A stretch of DNA of 64,000 bases from Christiangramia lutea (GCF_022489035.1 NZ_JAKVTV010000005.1:1-64000), one strand, 5' to 3'; shown: positions 1-11,029, numbered from the stretch's first letter. Notes: a model not told the origin generated them from the sequence alone. Made by a program: numbers and translations.

Positions 1-12
1 ATAACTTACCTT

Positions 13-123
<111 letters not shown>

Positions 124-130
124 TTCTCGA

Positions 131-163
131 AAACCCTTTATCCAAAAGATAAAGGGTTTTTTT
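131..163 (+). terminator. Intrinsic terminator of the rRNA operon
   Basis: AAACCCTTTATC and GATAAAGGGTTT form a 12-bp stem with a short loop and run into a T tract, 8 bases after the 5S gene. It ends the ribosomal RNA transcript. Confidence 0.9.
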
Positions 164-240
164 ATGTGTAATTCGAAATAATTACGCAACCTTTCTCATT
201 ATTTTTCATCTGATAGATAACTAACCTAATTATTTGTCTT

Positions 241-690
241 ATGAAATTAAAATTTCTCTTCCTACTTAGCTTTGTCATTTTATCCTGCTCAAAAAAATCT
301 AATGAATTGGAGGCACAAGATCTTTCAGTTAATACATTTCCCCAAAAATGGAGTTTGTATAAAATGACCGGTAGTATACAGTATTCTGAACGTACTGGAG
401 ATGATTTACCTTACCAGGAATACTATATTTTTTACAGGGATAAATCTTTTACTAAAATCAGGATATCAGACTCAAATGAAAGGTCTGCTGTAGGTTTCTT
501 TGAAATTCAATCTAATGCTGATGGTGTTGCTTATCTTCTGAACTATTCTGAAGAGAGTGATCTTGTAGATAATTGTAGTAATGATAAAAAAGAATATTTA
601 TATCTGGATGATCAGGCTATAACATTAATAAGTAGCTGGCAGGCATGCGATGGGCCGGGCCTTTTTTATGAACAGATTTCAATTAAGTAA
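241..690 (+). CDS. Small hypothetical lipoprotein
   Basis: The 149-residue protein starts with a lipoprotein signal peptide: a hydrophobic stretch at residues 4-15 and a lipobox ending ILSC with Cys16, followed by polar residues. It should be anchored to a membrane facing the periplasm. The mature part is rich in Tyr, Asp and Ser and has two more cysteines near the C-terminus (DNCSN and WQACDG) that could pair. I do not recognise a family; a small beta-rich lipocalin-like fold is possible but is a guess. The gene stands alone between the rRNA terminator and a convergent minus-strand operon, with no clear terminator between them. Confidence 0.75.
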   Translation: MKLKFLFLLSFVILSCSKKSNELEAQDLSVNTFPQKWSLYKMTGSIQYSERTGDDLPYQEYYIFYRDKSFTKIRISDSNERSAVGFFEIQSNADGVAYLLNYSEESDLVDNCSNDKKEYLYLDDQAITLISSWQACDGPGLFYEQISIK

Positions 691-710
691 TCTAGGTCTC
701 ATTATAGATC

Positions 711-935
711 TTATTTATCGAAAACAGCTTGCATTATCGTCATGATTCCTTTAAACATGAGAAATATAGAGCCTATCGTTGCTAGAATACCTATGATTAA
801 AACAGGAATATACCACGGGTGTCCCTGGTTATTAAAAGCATTATAAAGTATAGATGGACCTATCAAAGCTAATGGTAAAGCACCTGCCAGAAATTTTAAG
901 CCTTTAAATAGAACTTCTTTATTGGTATGTTTCAT
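711..935 (-). CDS. Small two-TM membrane protein, DUF6095-like
   Basis: The 74-residue protein has two hydrophobic helices, at about residues 12-32 and 43-66, and a short charged N-terminus. It resembles the small DUF6095 membrane proteins found widely in Flavobacteriia; that match is from memory of the family and its function is unknown. Its ATG directly abuts the stop codon of the upstream DUF4249 gene, so it is very probably the last gene of the TonB receptor/DUF4249 transcript. The shared transcript may simply be read-through; the sequence gives no sign of a joint function. Confidence 0.75.
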   Translation of the reverse strand: MKHTNKEVLFKGLKFLAGALPLALIGPSILYNAFNNQGHPWYIPVLIIGILATIGSIFLMFKGIMTIMQAVFDK

Positions 936-1745
936 TTATTCAACTGTATAAGTGGTAGCATCTGCTTCTGATAATCTAAAATATCCGAAAGGATAATTTT
1001 CAGGATTCGATTCATTGATAATATTCCCTTTAACTGTTGCAGGCATTGTTTCAAAAGGTCCTCCTTCATTAGATCCTACCTGTGACCTCAAAATAAACAG
1101 ATATTCATAATACTCCTTAGAAATACCCTGCATTTCGATCTCAATTATATCATTCACTTCAATGTCCTCGTCAGAATAATAACCGAAAATCTGGTTACCA
1201 TTGGTGAATTCATCTTCATAAAATTCGAGACTGGTATCCTCGTTAAAAAATTTGAATAAATAATAATTTTCTTCATCAACAGGATCTGTATAATAAGCTT
1301 TAATTTCAATGTCTTCACCGCTGAAACCGCCGGATTCACTTTGTTCAACAAAATCTATGGAAGTAACAGGGACCATAGTTTCCATTGCGGTGTAAATCTC
1401 TTCTTCGTGGTTAACCTCTAATTCATACTCCAGTCCAATATCCGGATTAAAATCTGAGTTACGGTATTCGCCATTTCTATTATATGCAAACTCAAATATT
1501 TCTCCATCTTCAGAAAATACTTTTACAGTGGCATTTTCCACGAATGCTGGATCTTCCTGGTAGAACGGTGTTGTTTCGGTTATTTTAATTACCTGTTCTG
1601 TTCCATTGGTATCCTTATACCAGATTATTGAGGCTTCGATTACCAATCTGGGTTCACTTTCTTCGAGATCTACCTGGATAACCTCTTCGCAGGATATGAA
1701 AACAAATACAAGAATAATTGATATGTATGGAAAGACTTTTTTCAT
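936..1745 (-). CDS. DUF4249 family outer-membrane lipoprotein
   Basis: The 269-residue protein has a lipoprotein signal peptide (hydrophobic core, FVFISC with Cys19) followed by an acidic beta-rich domain typical of DUF4249, including the early VDLEESEPRLVIEA segment. DUF4249 proteins in Bacteroidota are encoded next to TonB-dependent receptors and are thought to be surface or outer-membrane partners in substrate capture; the substrate is not known. Here the gene abuts the receptor gene with no spacer (stop at 1746, start at 1745), so the two are translated from one message. It is somewhat shorter than many family members, which often exceed 300 residues. Confidence 0.85.
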   Translation of the reverse strand: MKKVFPYISIILVFVFISCEEVIQVDLEESEPRLVIEASIIWYKDTNGTEQVIKITETTPFYQEDPAFVENATVKVFSEDGEIFEFAYNRNGEYRNSDFNPDIGLEYELEVNHEEEIYTAMETMVPVTSIDFVEQSESGGFSGEDIEIKAYYTDPVDEENYYLFKFFNEDTSLEFYEDEFTNGNQIFGYYSDEDIEVNDIIEIEMQGISKEYYEYLFILRSQVGSNEGGPFETMPATVKGNIINESNPENYPFGYFRLSEADATTYTVE

Positions 1746-4118
1746 TTAAAACTTGAAATTATAAGTAACTGAAGGAATTATACCAAATAAAGATAATCTA
1801 ACCGCTTCATTCATTCCAGTGTCAGCATTTTCCCTAAAACTAATGGAATAAGCGTTTTGCCGGTTATATAAATTATAGATGCCGAAATTCCAGGAAGATT
1901 CAAATTTTTTATTTTTTCCGGCTCCGGGATTTAGAGTCGCAGAAATATCCAGTCGGTGATAGGAAGGCAACCTATCTCCATTTCTTTCTCCGTAAACTGG
2001 TATAGTTATACCTTCATATTCATATTGGGCGTTAGGAAATGTAGTAGCTAATCCAGTTTGAAAAATGAAATTCGCATTGAGCTGCCATTTAGTATTTATT
2101 TCATAACTCCCAGTAATGCTCAGGTCATGAGTTTTATCATAATTGGTTCTATACCAGTTGCCATTATTTATTCCGGGTTCCAGTTCGGTTCGTCCTGGGG
2201 TGCGTTGCTCTGACCTTGAAAGCGTATATCCCATCCAACCAGTGAGCTTACCCTTATTTTTCCTTAGAAGTAATTCCAGGCCGTATGCGCGAGCTTCTCC
2301 GCTTAAAACCACTCTTTCAATGGCATTATTTGCAATTAGGTTGGCCCCATCTATATAATCCAACCTATTGTCGATCTGCTTAAAAAAACCTTCAATTTCC
2401 AGTGAATAATCATTCTCATTAAAATTTCTGAAATAACCAAGGGCATATTGATCCAGGATTTGAGGTTTTATATAAGATCCACTTGGAGCCCAAACATCCA
2501 GGGGGGTAGGGGAGCTGGTATTCGAAATTAAATGAAGGTACTGCGCCATCCTATTATAACTGGCCTTAATAGATTGTTTTTCATTTAACGTATAGGCAAG
2601 TGCCAGTCGTGGTTCAAAATTATTATATGATTTCATGATCTCTCCTCTGGAAACCTCTTCAGTATCCAGAATTTCGGCTTCCCGGTAGATATCTCTTTCT
2701 GCGTCATATTCTACAGGATTGTTGTTCTCATAGATATTCACTTCATCCTGCCCTAATCTGAAGAAATTGCTTAAACGAACACCGTATTCAGCCGAAAATT
2801 TATCACTGAATTTATGTTCTGCAGAAATATAAAAAGCATTTTCAAAGGCATATTTATCTATTAACTTGAAATAATTAATTCCAGACTCGTCATCAATAGG
2901 TTCGATCTCTCCAGGATTGAATTTATAATAGGTGTTCTGGACCCCATATTTTAACTGAAGGTCGTCATTGATATAATGGTTGAAGTCATATTTCACATTC
3001 AGGTTGCTAATTCCACTATCCCAGTTAAAGCCAACAAAATTCAGATTTAAACCGTAATAATAATCACTGTATATTACTGATAGGTTGGTGAAGATATTAT
3101 CAGAGAAAATATGGTTCCATCGAAGATTGACTACCGCATTACCATAAGTGTTCTCAAAATTCTGACTAATATTAAAAACATCTCTTCCGAAATAACCTGA
3201 TACCAATAGTTTGTTTCGCTGATCAATGTTATAGGTGAGTTTTGTATTCAGATCATAGAAGTAGGCGGAATTTTCATTATCGGTTAATTTCAGAAACAAG
3301 TGAGCATAGGAACTTCTTCCTGCTACCAGGAAGGAGCCCTTATCTTTTACAATTGGGCCTTCAGCCAGTAACCGGCTTGAAATAGCACCAATCCCTCCCT
3401 GCATTTTAAATTCCTTGCTGTTGCCATCTCTTTGGTAAATATCCAGAACCGACGATACTCTACCACCATATTTGGAAGGTATACCCCCTTTATACAATTT
3501 TAGGTCTTTGATCGCATCTGGATTAAAAACTGAGAAAAAACCGAATAAATGCGAAGAATTATAAATGGTAGCTTCATCCAAAAGGATCAGGTTCTGGTCT
3601 ACCGCCCCACCACGTACATTGAAACCGGAAGAGCCTTCTCCAGCATTTGAAACACCAGGAAGTAGCAATAAAGATTTTACCACATCTACTTCACCAAATA
3701 CCACGGGTAGTTTTTGAATGGTATTAATAGATAATTTATTTACGCTCATTTCAGGTTTTCTGATGTTCAAACCTTCAACGTCGCTTGTAATTAAAATTTC
3801 ATCAAGACTTTCAGAAGATTCCTGGAGCTGAAAATCCAATTGTTTATCTGAGTTGAGCACGATGGTTTGCCTTACACTCTTGTAGCCCAGGTATGAAATT
3901 TCAATTTCGTATTCTCCCTGAGGCAATTTAATGGAATAGTATCCGTAATCGTTCGTTACTACCCCGGTGCTGGCCGAAGGAACTATGAGGTTAACCCCAA
4001 TTAGCGTTTCATTACTGGAGACATCGGTGACCACACCGTTCAAAGTGAATGTTTCCTGGCTGAAGATCTGACTACTTGTTAAAAAAAGTATCAGGGAAAC
4101 TAAGTATCGCAAATTCAA
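1746..4118 (-). CDS. TonB-dependent outer-membrane receptor with carboxypeptidase-like domain
   Basis: The 790-residue outer-membrane transporter has, in order: a signal peptide (1-20), a carboxypeptidase-regulatory-like beta domain (about 22-105), a plug domain (about 125-235) with the GFNVRGG segment, and a long beta-barrel ending in an aromatic residue (YNFKF), the usual signal for the BAM machinery. Such receptors import large or scarce substrates using TonB energy. Pairing with a DUF4249 lipoprotein is typical; no SusD gene is present. The substrate cannot be read from sequence. The start is TTG at 4118; no ATG lies nearby and the signal peptide fits this start. A -7 box sits only about 9 bases upstream. 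Confidence 0.93.
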   Translation of the reverse strand: MNLRYLVSLILFLTSSQIFSQETFTLNGVVTDVSSNETLIGVNLIVPSASTGVVTNDYGYYSIKLPQGEYEIEISYLGYKSVRQTIVLNSDKQLDFQLQESSESLDEILITSDVEGLNIRKPEMSVNKLSINTIQKLPVVFGEVDVVKSLLLLPGVSNAGEGSSGFNVRGGAVDQNLILLDEATIYNSSHLFGFFSVFNPDAIKDLKLYKGGIPSKYGGRVSSVLDIYQRDGNSKEFKMQGGIGAISSRLLAEGPIVKDKGSFLVAGRSSYAHLFLKLTDNENSAYFYDLNTKLTYNIDQRNKLLVSGYFGRDVFNISQNFENTYGNAVVNLRWNHIFSDNIFTNLSVIYSDYYYGLNLNFVGFNWDSGISNLNVKYDFNHYINDDLQLKYGVQNTYYKFNPGEIEPIDDESGINYFKLIDKYAFENAFYISAEHKFSDKFSAEYGVRLSNFFRLGQDEVNIYENNNPVEYDAERDIYREAEILDTEEVSRGEIMKSYNNFEPRLALAYTLNEKQSIKASYNRMAQYLHLISNTSSPTPLDVWAPSGSYIKPQILDQYALGYFRNFNENDYSLEIEGFFKQIDNRLDYIDGANLIANNAIERVVLSGEARAYGLELLLRKNKGKLTGWMGYTLSRSEQRTPGRTELEPGINNGNWYRTNYDKTHDLSITGSYEINTKWQLNANFIFQTGLATTFPNAQYEYEGITIPVYGERNGDRLPSYHRLDISATLNPGAGKNKKFESSWNFGIYNLYNRQNAYSISFRENADTGMNEAVRLSLFGIIPSVTYNFKF

Positions 4119-4126
4119 GTTTTAAC

Positions 4127-4134
4127 CAAAAATA
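4127..4134 (-). promoter_or_regulatory. Candidate -7 promoter box for the TonB receptor operon
   Basis: On the minus strand this reads TATTTTTG, a perfect match to the Bacteroidota -7 consensus TAnnTTTG. It would place transcription start within about 5 bases of the TTG start codon, giving an almost leaderless message. The -33 region is only T-rich, so support is moderate. Confidence 0.45.
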
Positions 4135-4165
4135 TCATTTCCGGGGATAATAAAAAAGTTTAAGT

Positions 4166-5386
4166 CTAACCTAACCTTATATTAACTTTTGTTTTATGGT
4201 TAAACCTGTACAGAAGAATAAAACTAACTAAAAGACAGCTGAATAGTATAATTGCCAGTGGAACAGAACTTGAAATATGGAAAAGGCTAATAAGGAAAGA
4301 AGTGAAGGCTCCAAGGATCATTTTTAAACTTCCTATAAGAGCTGAAGCTCGTCCGGCCTTTTTTTCAAATGGCTCCAGCGAAAGAGCTGTCGTATTGGGG
4401 TTTTGAAAGCCTAAAAGAAACAGTACAAAGAATAAGGTGACTACTGTAGGTAAAAAACCAAGGTCCATAATGGCAATTATCAAGAATATGCCAGAAAGTA
4501 TCACTAAAACCACACTGTTGAAAAGGGTGATCTGGAGGGTACTGAATTTTCGAAGGAATAAACGGTTTATCTGGCTTCCCAGGATTAGCCCCCCGGCATT
4601 AAGGCCAAAAAGCAAACCGAATTCCTTCTGAGAAAGTTCAAAATTACCCATGAATAATTTTGGAGCATCTGAAATATAAGCGAACATCGCTCCAATGGTG
4701 AAACTTCCAGCAAAAGCAAAGCTCCAGAACTTAGGATGAGTTAGAATTCCGTAATATTTTATGGCTACCTGTTTAGGTTTTAATTCCACCAGATTATCGG
4801 GTACAATGCTTTCCGGGAGAAATTTATAAACACTGAAAATCATAATTGAACAGAAAATTGCCAGAAAAAGGAAAATGACTTCCCATCCAAAGGAGTCTAT
4901 TATAAAGCTTCCCACTGTAGGAGCAATAATAGGAGCTCCTCCCATGATCAGCATTAAAACGGATATTGCTCCGGCAACTTCATGAACTGGGAATATATCT
5001 CTTACAATAGCTTTTGCTGCTACCATACCTCCGGCAGCCCCAAGTGCTAAAAAGAAACGGGATACGATAAGCCATTCCAGGTTAGGAGAGATCATACAAC
5101 TGATAGCTGAAATAAGATAAATGACCAGGCCTATAAGTAAAGGTTTTTTCCTTCCGAATTTATCCATGATAGGACCATAAGCAAGCTGTCCTAGCGAAAT
5201 ACCAATAAAATAACTGGTAAGGGTTAAACCTATCTGACTGATGGAGGTGTCAAAATCATTAGCTATGCTTTCAAAACCAGGGAGATAAGCGTCTATAGAA
5301 AAAGGCCCCAGGGCAATAAGGGTTCCTAAAACAAGTAAAATGATATTTTCCTGTTTCTTATTTCTTTTTCCCGAAATCTGATGCAT
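4166..5386 (-). CDS. Bcr/CflA-type multidrug efflux MFS transporter
   Basis: The 406-residue inner-membrane protein has twelve predicted transmembrane helices. The loop between helices 2 and 3 carries the MFS motif A (GPIMDKFGRKKPLL), and the LGPFSIDAYLPGF opening of helix 1 is characteristic of the Bcr/CflA drug:H+ antiporter subfamily. The inferred role is proton-driven export of drugs or small metabolites. The length matches the family. It is a single gene, transcribed away from the DEAD-type gene with 188 bases between starts and convergent to nothing. The substrate is unknown. Confidence 0.88.
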   Translation of the reverse strand: MHQISGKRNKKQENIILLVLGTLIALGPFSIDAYLPGFESIANDFDTSISQIGLTLTSYFIGISLGQLAYGPIMDKFGRKKPLLIGLVIYLISAISCMISPNLEWLIVSRFFLALGAAGGMVAAKAIVRDIFPVHEVAGAISVLMLIMGGAPIIAPTVGSFIIDSFGWEVIFLFLAIFCSIMIFSVYKFLPESIVPDNLVELKPKQVAIKYYGILTHPKFWSFAFAGSFTIGAMFAYISDAPKLFMGNFELSQKEFGLLFGLNAGGLILGSQINRLFLRKFSTLQITLFNSVVLVILSGIFLIIAIMDLGFLPTVVTLFFVLFLLGFQNPNTTALSLEPFEKKAGRASALIGSLKMILGAFTSFLISLFHISSSVPLAIILFSCLLVSFILLYRFNHKTKVNIRLG

Positions 5387-5574
5387 TTTGCAAATTTCTG
5401 CAAACCCTCAAATATCTTCTAATTTATAAGCCTGTTTAACGAAAGATTAAACTATTTCGATTTAGTTAATTCCGGCACACCTCACTAGATAATAAAGTAC
5501 GACCTTTGTAACTGTCTAATTGGTCGATCTTGGAATGAGATGGATGTAATGGCTTAACGCTTATATTATTCAAT

Positions 5575-6192
5575 ATGTCTTTTAAAAAATTAAATCCGCT
5601 GCTAAAAGAAGCTTTGGCTGACCTGGATCTTGAGAATTCAAATTCGTTTCAGAAGAAGGCTTTGCCAAGAATTAAAAGCGGAAAAGACCTTTATTTAATT
5701 GCGCCCGGGGATAGTGGTAAAACTACAGCGATGATCATTTCGGTGATCCAAAAATTAAACGCTCAGGCTTTTGAGGACTCTCCCAGGGCCTTGATTTATG
5801 TAAAGGATAAAGAAGCTGCACTTGAATTAGAGCAAAAGTTTAAGACATTCACTGAAGAAATGGATCTAAGGATTTATTGCGCTTATGAGGAGCAAAACAT
5901 CGAAGATCAAAAATATGAGATCTACTATGGAATGGATATAGTGATCGCGACTCCAAGAAGATTAGGTAAATTATTTTCGATGACCGGGATACACCTCGGG
6001 CAGTTACAGCTATTTATTATTGAAGATGCAGATTTTATAAACCGGGGTAATCACTTTAATGAGATTATCAGAATTCCGCTAAGTATAAAAAAATGTCAGT
6101 ATCTGGTGTTCGCTGAAGAAATGTCTCCAAAATTAGAGAAGCTACAGGAATCTTTTATGGAGCGAGCACAAATAATTAATTTCAAAAAATAA
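5575..6192 (+). CDS. Half-length DEAD/DEAH-type helicase-like protein
   Basis: The 205-residue protein corresponds to only the first RecA-like domain of a DEAD-box RNA helicase. Motif I is visible as APGDSGKTT (about residues 43-51), motif Ib as TPRRLGK, and motif II is altered to EDAD in IIEDADF. There is no SAT motif and no second RecA domain, so it cannot be a canonical processive helicase. Similar short proteins are known in Flavobacteriia, so this is probably a stable family, not a recent truncation; the sequence after the stop shows a terminator, not a helicase C-terminus. It may bind ATP or RNA or regulate a full helicase, but this is inference. Confidence 0.75.
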   Translation: MSFKKLNPLLKEALADLDLENSNSFQKKALPRIKSGKDLYLIAPGDSGKTTAMIISVIQKLNAQAFEDSPRALIYVKDKEAALELEQKFKTFTEEMDLRIYCAYEEQNIEDQKYEIYYGMDIVIATPRRLGKLFSMTGIHLGQLQLFIIEDADFINRGNHFNEIIRIPLSIKKCQYLVFAEEMSPKLEKLQESFMERAQIINFKK

Positions 6193-6222
6193 AAAAGCCC
6201 CGTTTTGACGAGGCTTTTTTTC
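6191..6222. terminator. Bidirectional terminator between the DEAD-type gene and icd
   Basis: AAAAAGCCCCG and CGAGGCTTTTTT form a GC-rich stem around a short loop with A/T tracts on both sides. It can end transcription of both convergent genes. Confidence 0.88.
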
Positions 6223-6235
6223 TAAGTTATAAATC

Positions 6236-8470
<2,235 letters not shown>

Positions 8471-8610
8471 TTATGTTTTTGGTTGCAATATATTCAAAGA
8501 AAACCCCGGAATATACCAGGGTGTAATCTACGCGCAATATACAGTATTTAGGCCTTTTTTCCTAGATTTAAAGAGGAGTTGACCTGTTAAGAAATCATAA
8601 ATAATGCAAT

Positions 8611-8651
8611 AAAAAAGCCATTTCATCTTAAATGATAAAATGAAATGGCTT
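8611..8651 (-). terminator. Terminator-like hairpin with no obvious gene feeding it
   Basis: AAGCCATTTCAT (8615-8626) and ATGAAATGGCTT (8640-8651) form a perfect 12-bp stem with a 13-base loop. The A run at 8611-8616 gives a U tract on the minus strand, so it would terminate leftward transcription. No minus-strand gene lies between it and the subtilase terminator at 8991-9011. Confidence 0.65.
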
Positions 8652-8721
8652 CATTTGAAACAGCAACTTATCACTCTGATGATATCAAGCTATTTTAGCT
8701 TTATGGTTAATACTGTTTCAA

Positions 8722-8760
8722 AATTGATTCAATTTTAAAGGAAGTAAAACTGAATCAATT
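8722..8760. other. Strong inverted repeat in a structured intergenic region
   Basis: AATTGATTCAATTTT (8722-8736) and AAAACTGAATCAATT (8746-8760) are 15-base arms with one mismatch around a 9-base loop. Together with the terminator-like hairpin about 70 bases away and a 7-base pairing GAAACAG/CTGTTTC between them, this suggests a folded RNA on the minus strand or a protein-binding dyad. The rest of 8468-8797 shows no coding sequence. Confidence 0.5.
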
Positions 8761-8797
8761 GATATTTTACCTTTCAAACTAATTTTGACGATACAAA

Positions 8798-8947
8798 ATG
8801 TATAAATGTTATATAGAAGGTAAAACAATCGTAAAGACCTTGCTTTACGGGAAAATCGCCTTAGTTAAAAATTCTTTTGTCATTTTAAAAGCCGATAATT
8901 TCATAATTAAAGATAAGAATAATCCAGTTTTAAGAGAAGTGATTTAA
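8798..8947 (+). CDS. Possible 49-residue small protein
   Basis: An ATG-initiated frame of 49 codons encodes a Lys- and Ile-rich peptide (starts MYKCYIEGKT, ends NPVLREVI). It lies in the 570-base gap between icd and the subtilase and downstream of the strong inverted repeat. Its composition, with alternating hydrophobic and charged residues, is compatible with a small beta-rich protein, and it is free of the low-complexity look of random AT-rich frames. There is no Shine-Dalgarno sequence, which is normal in Flavobacteriia. A 12-bp palindrome CATTTTAAAATG begins right after the stop. No family is recognised; it could be a chance frame. Confidence 0.35.
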   Translation: MYKCYIEGKTIVKTLLYGKIALVKNSFVILKADNFIIKDKNNPVLREVI

Positions 8948-8984
8948 CATTTTAAAATGCTCAATTTGAGGTGTTTTAATGATC

Positions 8985-9016
8985 AAAAAAAGCCCCCGAA
9001 TTTCGAGGGCTTCCTT
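8985..9016 (-). terminator. Terminator of the subtilase gene
   Basis: AGCCCCCGAA and TTTCGAGGGCT form a GC-rich stem, with the A run at 8985-8992 giving a U tract on the minus strand. It lies 22 bases after the protease stop codon. Confidence 0.85.
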
Positions 9017-9037
9017 TATAAAAAATTTTTAAACTAG

Positions 9038-10435
9038 TTATTCTGTAACTGCGCGTAAAGCGTTAACACGTCCCTGTCCCAGGTAAAGGCTTTTACCCAT
9101 ACCGTCAACCTTATCGGAAGTGTTTTCAATTTGACGCTGTACATCCTTAGGGTTCATTTCACCATTTTTAGCAATGATAAGAGCAGCAACTCCTGCTACA
9201 TGAGGAGCAGCCATGCTAGTACCAGAACTCCAGTAAAATGAATTGTTATTTCCGGCGCTAAGAATTCCATCTGCTCCGTAAGTAGGACCGTCGAAATCTC
9301 CCCCTGGAGCTGCAACATCTATTAATGATCTACCATAATTGGTGTAGCTTGAAGGAATATCAAAAGAACCATCATAATCTCCTGGGAAATAGGCCTGAGG
9401 TGCAGTAGCTGAAACTGTGATCACATTATTCAGGCTGCCTGGTAACTTTATATAAGATTCAAATCCGTCGAAATTATAATAATCGTTACCGGCCGAAGCA
9501 ATTACTGTTGTTCCCATGCTCACCGCATAATCTACAGCTCTTTGTTGCGCTTTAATTATCTCTTGAACAAATTTAGCAGGAATTTTGTACTCATTTCCAT
9601 CGGCATCGGTAAGCTTACCGTTTTTCTGAAAGGTCGCACCTAAACTCATATTCACAACATCTGCTCCGTTTGAACCGGCATAATAAAGTCCACTGTTAAT
9701 AGCGCTAAAAGGACCGCTACCAGATACTTCGCTTAATACTTTTACAGCTACAAGCTCAGCTTCTGGAGCCACACCAATTAAACCGTAATTAGTATCGGCT
9801 GCCGCAATGGTTCCTGCAACGTGAGTACCATGGTTAAATCCAACTTCAGGTCCCACAATCCAACTTTCTCCTTCGATAAAAGAAACAGATAATTCAGTAT
9901 TTACGTTAGGAGCAAGGTCAAAATGATCTGGATCTATACCTGAGTCAAGAACATACACGCTCGCCCCTTTTCCAGTGTATCCCATTTCCCATGCTTCCGG
10001 AGCATTTACAGCATCTATTCCCCATAAATATCCAACCTCATAAAAATATTCTCCTGCTCCCAAGTTTTGTTCTGTTGCTTCCGCCGTAGGAATCCATTTT
10101 ATTTCATAATCTGGAACAATGGTTAGGTTTTTATCCTGAGCTTTATTAAGTAAGCTTAGGTCTTCCGTATTTATAACGGTTAAACCTAATTCAGGAATGC
10201 TATTGATAATTTTTACTCCTTTTACACTTTTTAGATAATTTTCAGCAGCTTTGGTTGAGCCTGAGTTTTGGTCGCTGATCACCAGGTAGTTCTTAAAAGA
10301 AGGTTCTTTTAAATCGGCAGATGCCTGTTCATTGTTTTGTACAGGATTTTCATCTTTTTCGCAGGAGGTTAAAAATACTCCCAATATGAAAACTGCTGCC
10401 CACAGCTTCCATACACTTGTAATTGTTTTTTTCAT
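9038..10435 (-). CDS. Subtilisin-like S8 serine protease, lipoprotein
   Basis: The 465-residue protein has a lipoprotein signal (GVFLTSC, Cys25), a prodomain resembling the I9 inhibitor/propeptide (about 45-110), and an S8 catalytic domain with Asp164 in VLDSGID, His202 in NHGTHVAGT and Ser407 in SSGTSMAAPH; Asn317 in ASAGND is the oxyanion residue. All catalytic residues are present, so an active protease is expected. It has no T9SS sorting domain, and the Cys anchor suggests membrane attachment, facing the periplasm or the surface. It is transcribed alone with its own terminator. The substrate is unknown; general proteolysis or maturation of envelope proteins is likely. Confidence 0.93.
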   Translation of the reverse strand: MKKTITSVWKLWAAVFILGVFLTSCEKDENPVQNNEQASADLKEPSFKNYLVISDQNSGSTKAAENYLKSVKGVKIINSIPELGLTVINTEDLSLLNKAQDKNLTIVPDYEIKWIPTAEATEQNLGAGEYFYEVGYLWGIDAVNAPEAWEMGYTGKGASVYVLDSGIDPDHFDLAPNVNTELSVSFIEGESWIVGPEVGFNHGTHVAGTIAAADTNYGLIGVAPEAELVAVKVLSEVSGSGPFSAINSGLYYAGSNGADVVNMSLGATFQKNGKLTDADGNEYKIPAKFVQEIIKAQQRAVDYAVSMGTTVIASAGNDYYNFDGFESYIKLPGSLNNVITVSATAPQAYFPGDYDGSFDIPSSYTNYGRSLIDVAAPGGDFDGPTYGADGILSAGNNNSFYWSSGTSMAAPHVAGVAALIIAKNGEMNPKDVQRQIENTSDKVDGMGKSLYLGQGRVNALRAVTE

Positions 10436-10617
10436 AAATGTTTGTTGTTTTTAAGGAGGGTGAAAATAGACCTATTTATAGAAGTTAACAATACGTTAAA
10501 TGTTAAAATATTGAATTTATAGCATCTGTGCCATAATTCCTTAGGATAGAGTTAAAACAATTGTTAAAAGGAGGAGTAAAAAATTTGAGGATTTAATTTA
10601 TGTTAAAAATGAGCCAT

Positions 10618-10647
10618 AAAAAAAGCCCCGATATTTCGGGGCTTTTA
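10618..10647 (-). terminator. Terminator of rplS
   Basis: AAAAGCCCCGA and TTTCGGGGCTTTT form a stem with a U tract on the minus strand, about 25 bases after the rplS stop codon. Confidence 0.88.
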
Positions 10648-10670
10648 AATAGATTCTAAATAAAGAATTA

Positions 10671-11024
10671 TTATTTTCTAATCGCTTCTTTAATACGAGC
10701 TTTCTTACCGGTAAGACCTCTAAAGTAAAAGATTCTAGCTCTCCTCACGCTACCTTTCTTATTGATTTCGATCTTCTGGATAGCAGGAAGGTTGATTGGG
10801 AAAATTCTTTCCACACCAACAGTACCACTCATTTTTCTAATAGTGAAGGTTTGAGATGAACCTGTTCCTCTTTTCTGGATCACAACACCTCTAAAGAACT
10901 GGGTTCTGGTCTTCTGTCCCTCTTTTATTTCGTAATAAACAGTGATAGTGTCACCTGCTGAAAATTCTGGCAGGTCTTTTTTAGTTACGAATTCGTCCTG
11001 AACGTATTTTACTAACGATTCCAT
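10671..11024 (-). CDS. rplS: 50S ribosomal protein L19
   Basis: The 117-residue protein matches bacterial L19 throughout: GDTITVYYEIKEGQKTR, RGVVIQKRGTGSSQTFTIRK, VERIFPIN and RRARIFYFRGLTGKKARI. It sits at the 30S-50S interface of the ribosome. Its neighbour upstream is trmD, the classical rpsP-rimM-trmD-rplS order, but a 118-base gap with its own promoter and a foldable leader separates the two here. This suggests independent, possibly autogenous, control. A terminator follows directly. Confidence 0.98.
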   Translation of the reverse strand: MESLVKYVQDEFVTKKDLPEFSAGDTITVYYEIKEGQKTRTQFFRGVVIQKRGTGSSQTFTIRKMSGTVGVERIFPINLPAIQKIEINKKGSVRRARIFYFRGLTGKKARIKEAIRK

Positions 11025-11029
11025 TTTTT

